Positions 1 through 6,785 of a stretch of 7,038 nucleotides of DNA are shown here, piece by piece. The notes below the pieces were generated by a model. The model had not been told where the DNA came from and ran no database searches. It saw only the letters and a program-made list of their open reading frames with translations. The position numbers were made by a program, and so were the translations under genes. Position 1 is the stretch's first letter. The number at the start of each line of letters is the position of its first letter. Source of the stretch: JANOGU01 sp964499865 (GTDB taxonomy: Bacteria; Pseudomonadota; Alphaproteobacteria; Rhodobacterales; Rhodobacteraceae); NCBI GenBank assembly GCA_964499865.1, contig CAZCPY010000153.1:1-7038 (forward strand), given 5' to 3'.

Positions 1-1497
1 GGCCTGCGCTTCGTGCTGGTGAAGCACGAGAACGGCGGCGGCTTCATGGCCGAGGGGCTGTGGCACATGACCGGCGCCCTGCCGGTGCTGGTGGCGACGC
101 TGGGTCCGGGGGTCGCCAATGCGGTGAACGCGGTGGCCAACGCGATGCAGGATCGCGTGCCGCTGGTGTTCCTGACCGGCTGCGTCGATGCCGATGTGGC
201 GGAAAGCTATACCCATCAGGTGTTTGACCATCAGGCGATGCTGCGGCCGGTGGTCAAGGGCAGCTTCCGCCTTGCGGCCGGCACGGTGGGGGCGGGAATG
301 GCCGAGGCGATTGCGCTCGCCCTGTCCGGTCAGCCCGGGCCGGTGCATGTGGACGTGCCCATCGGCGTGGCCGAGGGGCTGGCGGCAGAGGCGCCGGCAC
401 GGCTGACGGTGCCGCCTCGGCCCGGCCTGCCGGAAGCGGCGGCCTTGGCCGCGGCGCGGGCGGCTCTGGCGGGCGCGGCGCGGCCCCTGGCCATCGCCGG
501 GGTGGATGCGGTGAACGAAGGCGCGGGCGGGGCGGTCGCGGCGTTCTGCCGGGACCACGGGGTGCCGCTGGTCACCACCTACAAGGGCAAGGGGCTGATG
601 CCCGAGTCCGACCCCCTGTGTCTGGGCGGGGCGGGGCTGTCGCCCAGGGCCGACCGCGTCCTGATGCCGCTGATCGCGGCGGCGGATGTGGTCCTGCTGG
701 CGGGCTACGACCCCATCGAGATGCGGATTGGCTGGCGCGGCGTCTTCGGCCCGGATCAGACGGTCATCGACATCGCTCCCGCCCCGCGCAGCCACGGGAT
801 GCACCGGATCGACCTGCCGCTGGCGGGCGGCGTGGCCCCGACGCTGGCGGCCCTGCGCCACCCGGCGCCTGAACGCTGGACCGGCGGTCAGCCCGCGGCG
901 GCGCGGGCGGCGCTGCGGGCGGCGTTCGTCGGCCCGCGCGGCTGGGGACCGCATGCGGTGTTTGCCACCCTGCGCGACGTGATGCCGCCCGAAACGGTGG
1001 TCACCGCCGACAGCGGCGCGCACCGCATCCTGGTCAGCCAGATGTGGGACTGCCCGGCGCCGCGGCTGATGCTGCAATCCTCGGGCCTCTGCACCATGGC
1101 TTGTGCGGTGCCCCTCGCGGCGGGGGCCCGGCTGGGGCGGCCGGGGGCACCGGTGCTGGCCTTCGTCGGCGATGCCGGTCTGGAGATGGGGGCGGGAGAA
1201 CTTGCCACGCTGGCGGCGGAGGGTCTGCCGGTCATCGTCTGCGTGCTGGTGGACCACAGCCTGACGCTGATCGAGATGAAGCAGCGCGCCAGCCGGCGCC
1301 CGAACCTGGGCGTCGACTTCGGCGGGGCGGGCCAGGGCACCGACTTTTCCGCGCTGGCGCGCGCGTTTGGCGGGCACGGGGTGGACGTGTCCGACAGCGC
1401 CGCGCTGGCACGCGAGGCGCGGGCGGCCCTGGCCCGCGACCGCTTTACCCTGATCGCCGCGCAGATCGCCCGGCGCGCCTATGACGGCGCCTTCTGA
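1..1497 (+). CDS. Thiamine-diphosphate-dependent enzyme, acetolactate synthase superfamily (5' end cut by the window)
   Basis: The frame is open from base 1 to TGA at 1495-1497, giving 498 visible residues. Family members are usually about 550 residues, so roughly 50 N-terminal residues lie outside the window. The visible part begins in the PYR domain. Glu10 in VKHENGGGF matches the conserved glutamate that activates the ThDP aminopyrimidine, followed by TLGPGVANAVNAVANA, the superfamily's GPG motif. The central domain spans roughly residues 140-290. The C-terminal PP domain has GDAGLEMGAGELATL at about 390-404 and VDHSLTLIEMKQ at about 417-428, corresponding to the GDG...NN cofactor motif. 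Two positions differ from the classic motif: GDG is GDA, and the metal-binding Asn position is Asp418. The family includes acetolactate synthases, 2-oxoacid decarboxylases and related lyases, and I cannot assign a substrate. No regulatory subunit follows, so a biosynthetic IlvB is less likely. It appears to be transcribed separately from the genes downstream. Confidence 0.88.
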   Translation, partial: GLRFVLVKHENGGGFMAEGLWHMTGALPVLVATLGPGVANAVNAVANAMQDRVPLVFLTGCVDADVAESYTHQVFDHQAMLRPVVKGSFRLAAGTVGAGMAEAIALALSGQPGPVHVDVPIGVAEGLAAEAPARLTVPPRPGLPEAAALAAARAALAGAARPLAIAGVDAVNEGAGGAVAAFCRDHGVPLVTTYKGKGLMPESDPLCLGGAGLSPRADRVLMPLIAAADVVLLAGYDPIEMRIGWRGVFGPDQTVIDIAPAPRSHGMHRIDLPLAGGVAPTLAALRHPAPERWTGGQPAAARAALRAAFVGPRGWGPHAVFATLRDVMPPETVVTADSGAHRILVSQMWDCPAPRLMLQSSGLCTMACAVPLAAGARLGRPGAPVLAFVGDAGLEMGAGELATLAAEGLPVIVCVLVDHSLTLIEMKQRASRRPNLGVDFGGAGQGTDFSALARAFGGHGVDVSDSAALAREARAALARDRFTLIAAQIARRAYDGAF

Positions 1498-1516
1498 CCC
1501 CTTCACAGAGGCGTGA

Positions 1517-1534
1517 GGCGGCCCCGGGGCCGCC
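1517..1534. terminator. Perfect 18-base GC palindrome, possible terminator hairpin
   Basis: GGCGGCCCC is followed immediately by its exact reverse complement GGGGCCGCC, 19 bases after the stop codon of the upstream ThDP-enzyme gene. It can fold only as a short stem with a tight loop, or pair as a cruciform. No T-run follows, so it is not a textbook intrinsic terminator, although alphaproteobacterial terminators often lack a clear U-tract. It could equally be a protein-binding palindrome. The rest of 1498-1620 holds a run of eight C (1559-1566) and the ribosome binding site of the next gene. I see no convincing -35/-10 pair in it. Confidence 0.35.
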
Positions 1535-1605
1535 GTCCTGCCGGTAACAGACCCTTCACCCCCCCCGTAGCGCAAGGCCAGTGATCCCGCGGGGTCCGGC
1601 TGTTG

Positions 1606-1610
1606 AAGGA
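1606..1610 (+). promoter_or_regulatory. Ribosome binding site deciding the start of the TTC38-family gene
   Basis: AAGGA lies 10 bases before ATG at 1621. This favours the ATG start over the in-frame TTG at 1603, which would overlap this site and has nothing like a Shine-Dalgarno sequence at a useful distance. A second in-frame ATG at 1627 is also possible. Confidence 0.6.
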
Positions 1611-1620
1611 AAGCCTTGCC

Positions 1621-2958
1621 ATGCCGATGTCCGACGACCTGAGCGGCCTTGAAACCTCGCTGCCAAGCGACCGGATCGGCGACTGGAACCGGGTGATCCG
1701 GGGCATCCTGTCGCATGCCGCCCATACCGGACCGGACCTTGCCCTCGTGCTGGCCGCCACGCCGGACTTTGCCCTTGGTCAGGCGGTGCGGGGACTGTCC
1801 TGCCTGCTGCTGGGGCGGGCAGAAATGGTGGAGGTCGCGCGGCAGGCCCATGCGGCGGCACTGGCCGGGGCTCCGGCCACGATGCGAGAGATCGCCTTTG
1901 TCCATGCCCTGGGCGACTGGCTGGGCGGGCGCCCGACGCGGGCGGCGGCGCGGCTGCAGGTGGTGCTCGACCTCAACCCCCGCGATGCGCTGGCGATGAA
2001 GATGATCCAGGCGATCCATTTCGTGATGGGCCGGCCGCAGGCGATGCGCGCCTCGCTGGAAAGCGTGCTGGGCACCTGGGACGACCATCCGGCGCGCGGC
2101 TACATCCTGGGCTGCCATGCCTTCACGCTGGAGGAGACGGGGGAATACGCGCGGGCCGAGCGCACGGGCCGCGAGGGCGTGGCGCTGGCCCCCGACGATG
2201 CCTGGGGCCTGCATGCGGTGGCGCATGTCTACGACATGACGGGGCGCGCGCGCGAGGGTCTTGACTGGCTGTCGGGGCGCGAGGCGTCCTGGGCGCATTG
2301 CAACAACTTCCGCTTCCACGTCTGGTGGCACCGGGCCTTGATGCACCTCGACCTCGGCGACCACGCGGCGGCGCTGGCGCTGTACGACAGCGACATCCGG
2401 GCGGAGAAGACGGACGACTATCGCGACATCGCCAACGGCGCCTCGCTTCTGGCGCGGCTGGAACTGGAGGGCGCGGACGTGGGCGGGCGGTGGGACGAGC
2501 TGGCGGACCTGGCCGAACACCGCGCGACCGACGGCTGCCTGGCCTTTGCCGACCTGCACTACATGCTGGCCCTGTGCGGCGGCGACCGGGATCGGGCGGC
2601 GGCGGGGATGATCGCGCGGATGCAGGCAGCCAGGGCGACGGTCTGCGAGGCGCAGCGGATCATCGCGCATCCCGGCCTGCATGTGGCGCAGGGGTTGCAA
2701 GCCTTTGCGGCGGGGGAATACTCCGCCGCCTGGATGCACCTGCGCGCCGGGCACGGCGAGCTGCAACGCATCGGCGGCAGCCATGCGCAGCGCGACGTCT
2801 TCGACCGGATCACCATCGAGGCCGCCTTGCGCGGGGGCTATACCGACGCGGCCGGGGCCCTGCTGGCAGAGCGCAGCGCGCGGCGCGGCGGGTCGGTCGA
2901 CGGCTATGCCGCGGCGCGGCTGGCGCTGATCGGCGCCGTTCAGGCGCAGGCCGTCTGA
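1621..2958 (+). CDS. TTC38-family tetratricopeptide repeat protein
   Basis: The product is 445 residues from ATG 1621, near the usual length for this family, with no signal peptide or membrane segment, so it is probably cytosolic. It is almost entirely helical with TPR-like repeats. The clearest unit is at about residues 160-193 (GCHAFTLEETGEYARAERTG and following), ending in the typical LAPDDAW turn. The family signature follows: HAVAHVYDMTGRAREGLDWL at 198-217, then HVWWHRALMHLDLG at 233-246 and ALYD at 253-256. Histidines recur at 198, 202, 226, 233, 237 and 242. The family (eukaryotic TTC38 and bacterial homologues, related to StaR of a glycopeptide antibiotic cluster) has no firmly established biochemical function that I know of. 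It is the first gene of an apparent operon, and its TGA is one base from the ATG of opgC, which suggests translational coupling and a possible envelope or glycan link. The family call is firm; the function is unknown. Confidence 0.85.
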   Translation: MPMSDDLSGLETSLPSDRIGDWNRVIRGILSHAAHTGPDLALVLAATPDFALGQAVRGLSCLLLGRAEMVEVARQAHAAALAGAPATMREIAFVHALGDWLGGRPTRAAARLQVVLDLNPRDALAMKMIQAIHFVMGRPQAMRASLESVLGTWDDHPARGYILGCHAFTLEETGEYARAERTGREGVALAPDDAWGLHAVAHVYDMTGRAREGLDWLSGREASWAHCNNFRFHVWWHRALMHLDLGDHAAALALYDSDIRAEKTDDYRDIANGASLLARLELEGADVGGRWDELADLAEHRATDGCLAFADLHYMLALCGGDRDRAAAGMIARMQAARATVCEAQRIIAHPGLHVAQGLQAFAAGEYSAAWMHLRAGHGELQRIGGSHAQRDVFDRITIEAALRGGYTDAAGALLAERSARRGGSVDGYAAARLALIGAVQAQAV

Positions 2959-2959
2959 G

Positions 2960-4165
2960 ATGTCCGAGACCGCCCGCCCGCGCGACCCGCGGCTGGATTT
3001 CTTCCGGGGCCTGGGTCTGTTCATCATCCTGATCGCCCATGTCACCGAGAACCCCTGGACCCTGTGGATCCCCGCGCGCTTCGGCTTTTCCGACGCGACG
3101 GAGATGTTCGTCTTCTCCTCGGGGATGGCCTCGGCCATCGCCTTCGGCGCGGTGTTCGCCCGGGCGGGGTGGTGGCTGGGCACGGCGCGCATCGCGCAAC
3201 GGGTCTGGCAGGTCTACTGGGTGCATCTGGGGGTGTTCTTCACGACGCTGCTTCTGATGCTGGCGCTGGACCGGACGCAGATCTTTCCGCGCGACGAGGT
3301 GGGGGCGCTGAACCTCTACCCCTTCCTCGGGGACACCGGGGCGAACCTGATCGGGCTGATGACGCTGACCTATGTGCCGAACTACTTCGACATCCTGCCG
3401 ATGTATCTGGTGATCCTCGGGCTGATCCCGGTGATGGCCGCGCTGGCGCGGGTGGATGTGCGGCTGGCGGTGCTGGTCAGCGTGGCGTCCTGGGTTGCGG
3501 CGACGGCGGGGCTGAACCTGCCGGCCGAGCTGTGGTTCGCGGGCGGGTCCGCGCGGGGGTGGTTCTTCAACCCCTTCGCCTGGCAGCTGGTGTTCTTCAC
3601 CGGATTTGCGCTGATGGCGGGCTGGCTGCCCGCGCCGCCGGTCAACCGCTGGCTGGTCGGGCTGGCGCTGGCGGTGGTGGTGCTGTCGGTGCCCTTTGCC
3701 TGGCACAAGATCATCGGCCTGTCCGAGGCGCTGCGCGACTGGCGCAGGGACTGGTCGGTGCTGTTCGACAAGACCGACTTCGGCCCCCTGCGCTATCTGC
3801 ATTTCCTGGCGCTGGCCTATCTGGCCTGGGTGGCGGTGGGGCCCCGGGGCGCGCGTCTGCGGCGGGGCGGTCTTGCGGGGGCGGTGATCGCGCTGGTCTG
3901 CCGGGTGGGGCAGCAGTCGCTGCCGGTGTTTGCGGCGTCGATGGTGCTGGCGCGGGTGCTGGGGGCGTTCCTGGACCTGGCCGGCGGGGGCGCGCTGGCG
4001 GCGCTGGCGGTCAACCTGGCGGGGTTCGCGCTGATCGTCACGGTGGCGCGGGTTGCGGCCTGGTTCAAGGGCCAGCCGTGGAAGACGGCCGTTGCCCGCC
4101 CTGCCCCGGCAGAGACCGCGGCGCCGGACGCCGCGCACCGCCGGCGGGCCGAGGCGGTGCCATGA
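2960..4165 (+). CDS. opgC: OpgC, glucan-modifying membrane acyltransferase
   Basis: This 401-residue polytopic membrane protein has about ten hydrophobic segments, the first at about 14-28 in DPRLDFFRGLGLFIILIAHV. Motifs typical of the OpgC family, a branch of the acyltransferase-3 fold, appear in order: RLDFFRG with His27, FGFSDATEMFVFSSG (41-55), YVPNYFDILPMY (138-149), NPFAWQ (204-209), DFGPLRYLHFLALAYL (273-288) and VGQQSLPVF (316-324). Known members add succinyl groups to osmoregulated periplasmic glucans; in Rhodobacter sphaeroides opgC is part of an opg operon. The succinyl specificity is inferred from the family. The C-terminal tail (about 370-401) is polar and Ala/Pro/Arg-rich. The start has no good Shine-Dalgarno sequence and sits one base after the preceding stop, so coupling is likely. 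Its stop overlaps the opgH start in ATGA, which agrees with a joint role in glucan synthesis. Confidence 0.93.
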   Translation: MSETARPRDPRLDFFRGLGLFIILIAHVTENPWTLWIPARFGFSDATEMFVFSSGMASAIAFGAVFARAGWWLGTARIAQRVWQVYWVHLGVFFTTLLLMLALDRTQIFPRDEVGALNLYPFLGDTGANLIGLMTLTYVPNYFDILPMYLVILGLIPVMAALARVDVRLAVLVSVASWVAATAGLNLPAELWFAGGSARGWFFNPFAWQLVFFTGFALMAGWLPAPPVNRWLVGLALAVVVLSVPFAWHKIIGLSEALRDWRRDWSVLFDKTDFGPLRYLHFLALAYLAWVAVGPRGARLRRGGLAGAVIALVCRVGQQSLPVFAASMVLARVLGAFLDLAGGGALAALAVNLAGFALIVTVARVAAWFKGQPWKTAVARPAPAETAAPDAAHRRRAEAVP

Positions 4166-5967
4166 TCTTCGCCCCCCGCCTTCTGGAACCGGCGGCGATC
4201 GAAGCGTCGGGTCTGGCGATGCCGGATCAGGACCTACGCGCCCCCTTCCGCGACCCCGCGGCGCCGGCGGTGCAGTCGGGCGCGCGGTCGGGGGCGCGGT
4301 CGGGGGCGCGGTCGGGGGCGCGGTCGGGGGCGCGCACCTGCGCCCTGCGGGCCATGGTGCTGCTGGCGCCCCTGGGTGTGACGGCGGCCCTGGGCTGGCT
4401 GTCGCTGGGGTGGTTCGGGCTGGACGGGCGCCTGACGCTGGCCGAAGGCGCGCTGGTCGGCATCACCGGCTTTGCCTTCTACTGGGTGGCGCTGTCGGTG
4501 GCGACCGCGGCGCTTGGCCTGTTCTGGCGCCCGGGACCGGTGGTGCAGTCCCTGCAAGGGCTGCGCGTCGCGATCCTGCTGCCGATGTATGGCGAAGAGG
4601 CCGAGCCCACCATCGGTGCCGCCGTCAGGCTGCTGGCCGCCCTGCCAGAACGCGGGCGGCACCGCTTTTCGCTGCATGTCCTGTCCGACAGCCGCGACCC
4701 GGCCGCCGCCCGCGCGGAAGAGGCGGCGGCGGCCGCCGCCCGCAGGCGCCACCCGGACCTGGTGCTGCGCTATCGCCGCAGGGCGGTGAACCGCGACTAC
4801 AAGTCGGGCAACATCCGCGACTGGGTGATGACCCGGGGAGCCGACCATGACGCGATGCTGATCCTGGACGCCGACAGCGTGATGGGGCCGCAGACCGTGC
4901 TGCGGCTGGCCGACGCGCTGGCGCTGGAGCCCGGCACCGGCCTGATCCAGACGATCCCGCGGGTGCTGCCGGGGCAGACGGTCTGGCAGGGGCTGCAAAG
5001 CTTTGCCTCCGAGGTCTACGGCGTGACGCTGGGGCGCGGGTTCGCGCTCTGGGCGGGGATGGAGGGCAATTTCCTGGGCCACAACGCGCTGGTGCGCGTG
5101 CGCGCCTTTGCCGCCGCGGCGGGCCTGCCGCATCTGCCGGGGCGGGCGCCGCGGGGCGGGGTGATCCTGAGCCACGATTTCGTCGAGGCTGCCCTGCTGC
5201 GCCGGGCCGGCTGGGGCGTGCGGGTGATGCCCGAGGCGGACGACAGTTTCGAGGACACGCCCGCCACGCTGGCCGGGTACCTGCGGCGCGACCGGCGCTG
5301 GTGCCAGGGCAACCTGCAGCACCTGCGCATCCTGGCGGCGCCGGGCCTGCACCCGGTGTCGCGGTTCCACCTGCTGCAGGGGGTGATGGCCTATCTGGGG
5401 TCGGTCTGGTGGCTGGCGCTTCTGGTCCTGTGGGCGGCGCAGGGACCGGGCGCGCCCCTGCCCTACCCCGTCGCCGCTGCGCCGCTGCTTCCGGTCTGGC
5501 CGGTACTGCCGCCGGTGACGCAGGGAGCGATGGCCGCGGGCGTGGCGGCGATGCTGCTGGCGCCGCGGATCATCGGGGTGGCGGCCTTCCTGCGCGACCG
5601 CGGGCTGCCGCGGGCCGCGGTGCCGCGGTTTGCCGGCATGGTGCTGGCCGAGGTGGCGCTGGCCGGGCTTCTGGCCCCGGCGCTGATGGTGCAGCAGGTG
5701 CGCGCCGTGCTGCGCACGCTGGGGGGGCTGGACGGCGGCTGGACGCCGCATCTGGCGGGGCCGTCGGACTGGCGCGTGCTGCTGCGCCTCCATGCGGTCG
5801 AGACGGCCCTGGGCCTGGGCCTGCTGGCGCTGGTGCTGGCGGGGCTGGTGACGGGCTGGCTGCTGCCGGTGGCGGCCTGCCTGTGCCTGACGGTGCCTCT
5901 GGCGGCGCTGGTGCAGGCGCCGCGGGCGGCGTTCCGGTTGCGGCGGACGGTGCGGAGGGTAGCATGA
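4162..5967 (+). CDS. opgH: OpgH/MdoH, periplasmic glucan glucosyltransferase (short form)
   Basis: This 601-residue inner-membrane family 2 glucosyltransferase polymerises glucose from UDP-glucose and is thought to export the chain to the periplasm. The start is ATG 4162, in an ATGA overlap with opgC and 7 bases after GAGG. The frame stays open far upstream inside opgC, but that extension has no OpgH similarity. The N-terminal tail (1-60) is cytosolic-looking and contains five SGAR repeats at 39-58. Two hydrophobic segments follow at about 64-84 and 96-121. The catalytic domain has LLPMYGEE (139-146), LSDSRDP (Asp176), YKSGNIRDW (213-221), LDADS (Asp236 and Asp238), GHNALVRV (306-313), ILSHDFVEAALLRRAGWGV (Asp339) and RDRRWCQGNL (376-385, the QxxRW-like site). 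All expected catalytic residues are present. About four C-terminal membrane segments follow. E. coli OpgH is 847 residues, so this is the compact form known from Rhodobacter relatives. opgG is not seen nearby. Confidence 0.95.
   Translation: MIFAPRLLEPAAIEASGLAMPDQDLRAPFRDPAAPAVQSGARSGARSGARSGARSGARTCALRAMVLLAPLGVTAALGWLSLGWFGLDGRLTLAEGALVGITGFAFYWVALSVATAALGLFWRPGPVVQSLQGLRVAILLPMYGEEAEPTIGAAVRLLAALPERGRHRFSLHVLSDSRDPAAARAEEAAAAAARRRHPDLVLRYRRRAVNRDYKSGNIRDWVMTRGADHDAMLILDADSVMGPQTVLRLADALALEPGTGLIQTIPRVLPGQTVWQGLQSFASEVYGVTLGRGFALWAGMEGNFLGHNALVRVRAFAAAAGLPHLPGRAPRGGVILSHDFVEAALLRRAGWGVRVMPEADDSFEDTPATLAGYLRRDRRWCQGNLQHLRILAAPGLHPVSRFHLLQGVMAYLGSVWWLALLVLWAAQGPGAPLPYPVAAAPLLPVWPVLPPVTQGAMAAGVAAMLLAPRIIGVAAFLRDRGLPRAAVPRFAGMVLAEVALAGLLAPALMVQQVRAVLRTLGGLDGGWTPHLAGPSDWRVLLRLHAVETALGLGLLALVLAGLVTGWLLPVAACLCLTVPLAALVQAPRAAFRLRRTVRRVA
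4276..4335 (+). repeat. Five-copy 12-base tandem repeat inside opgH
   Basis: The unit TCGGGGGCGCGG encodes Ser-Gly-Ala-Arg. Units start at 4276, 4288, 4300, 4312 and 4324. Units 2-4 are identical, unit 1 has one change (GGC for GGG) and unit 5 differs only in its last base. The near-identity, including the glycine wobble base, suggests recent slippage expansion. Copy-number change would keep the reading frame because the unit is a multiple of three. The protein effect is a flexible tail with five evenly spaced arginines ahead of the first membrane segment of OpgH. Confidence 0.97.
5954..5959 (+). promoter_or_regulatory. Strong ribosome binding site inside the end of opgH
   Basis: GGAGGG lies within the last codons of opgH, 4 bases before ATG 5964. 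It supports the ATGA-overlap start of the secreted hydrolase and means that gene can initiate efficiently on its own as well as by coupling. Confidence 0.7.
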
Positions 5968-6785
5968 GGGCCCGGGCTCTGGGACTGTGGCTGGGACTGT
6001 GGCTTGCGATGGCGCTGGCAGGCCCGGCGGCGGCCGATTGCGCCGGAGCGCCCGAGGCCTGCGAACTGCCGGGCGGTACCTACCACATCGTGCTGCCGGA
6101 GGGCGCACGCGCGCCGGTTCCCGCCATCATGCTGCTGCACGGCTATGGCGGCGAGGGGGATGGCATGATCCGCAACGCCATGGTCGGGCTGATGCTGGCC
6201 CGCGGCTATGCGGTGATCGCGCCGGACGGCCAGCCGCGCACGAACGGCGAAGGCCGGACCTGGGATTTCTACCCCGACCGCCCCGCGACGCGGGACGAGA
6301 CCGCCTTCCTGACCGCGGTGGCCGACGATGCCGCCGCCCGCTTCGGCCTGCGGCGCGACCGGATGCTGCTGGCGGGGTTCTCGATCGGCGGGTCGATGAC
6401 AAGCTACCTGGCCTGCGCCGCACCCGGTGCCTTTGCCGCCTATGCGCCAGTCGCGGGCAGCTTCTGGCGCCCGCATCCCAAGGGCTGCGCGGGGCCGGTG
6501 CGGCTGTTGCACACGCATGGCACGGCGGACCGCACGGTGCCCATGGAAGGGCGCGAGGTCATGCCTGGGTTCGTGCAGGGCAATGTCCTCGAGGCGATGG
6601 AGATCTGGCGCGCGACGAATGGCTGCACGACCTCGCAGACCCGGACCCTGGGGATCTACAGCCTGCGGCAATGGGAAGGCTGCGTCGCAGGGGCGGACCT
6701 GCGCCTTGCGCTGCATGACGGCGGCCACAGCATCCCCGAGGGCTGGGCCGCGATGGTGATGGACTGGTTCGAGGCCGGGCCCTAG
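5964..6785 (+). CDS. Secreted alpha/beta-hydrolase esterase, PHB-depolymerase/LpqC family
   Basis: The product is 273 residues. Residues 1-24 form a Sec signal peptide: MRAR, a hydrophobic core, then AGPAAA before Asp25. There is no lipobox, as Asp precedes Cys26. The mature protein is predicted to be periplasmic. It has an alpha/beta-hydrolase core with the oxyanion strand LLHGYGG (57-63), the nucleophile elbow GFSIGGS with Ser140, the acid in HGTADRTVP (Asp189) and the base in GGHSIP (His255), so the full triad is present. Six cysteines in the mature part (26, 33, 151, 175, 221, 240) suit disulfides in the periplasm. Relatives are annotated as polyhydroxybutyrate depolymerases, feruloyl esterases or LpqC. 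A true PHB depolymerase role is doubtful here because the gene overlaps opgH by four bases. An ester-cleaving role on glucan substituents or another envelope ester is inference. The stop codon TAG is part of CTAG at the junction with an insertion sequence, so the native 3' end may be slightly altered. Confidence 0.88.
   Translation: MRARALGLWLGLWLAMALAGPAAADCAGAPEACELPGGTYHIVLPEGARAPVPAIMLLHGYGGEGDGMIRNAMVGLMLARGYAVIAPDGQPRTNGEGRTWDFYPDRPATRDETAFLTAVADDAAARFGLRRDRMLLAGFSIGGSMTSYLACAAPGAFAAYAPVAGSFWRPHPKGCAGPVRLLHTHGTADRTVPMEGREVMPGFVQGNVLEAMEIWRATNGCTTSQTRTLGIYSLRQWEGCVAGADLRLALHDGGHSIPEGWAAMVMDWFEAGP
6782..6785. other. CTAG at the IS junction, candidate target-site duplication
   Basis: CTAG directly precedes the presumed IS terminus. 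It fits the YTAR target preference known for part of the IS5 family and the CTAG-type targets of related groups. It also supplies the TAG stop of the hydrolase gene. The other IS end is outside the window, so a duplication cannot be confirmed. Confidence 0.4.

Noticed and set aside
1603..1620. TTG start six codons upstream for the TTC38-like gene
   Set aside because: The AAGGA ribosome site lies inside this extension and is well spaced for ATG 1621.
2810..4138. Minus-strand open frame of 442 codons across opgC
   Set aside because: It lies antisense to a clear OpgC; the product is a Pro/Arg/Gln-rich low-complexity shadow caused by high GC and the host's codon bias.
3064..4161. Upstream extension of the opgH frame inside opgC
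   Set aside because: The extension is an Ala/Gly/Arg-rich shadow of opgC; ATG 4162 has a GAGG site, an ATGA overlap and starts typical OpgH sequence.
5964..6041. Lipoprotein signal for the secreted hydrolase
   Set aside because: Cys26 is preceded by Asp and Ala-Ala-Ala, which does not match a lipobox; ordinary cleavage after Ala24 fits better.
4234..6108. Minus-strand open frame of 624 codons across opgH
   Set aside because: Its composition is dominated by Arg, Gln, Pro and His, with no recognisable domain, and it is fully antisense to a well-supported gene.
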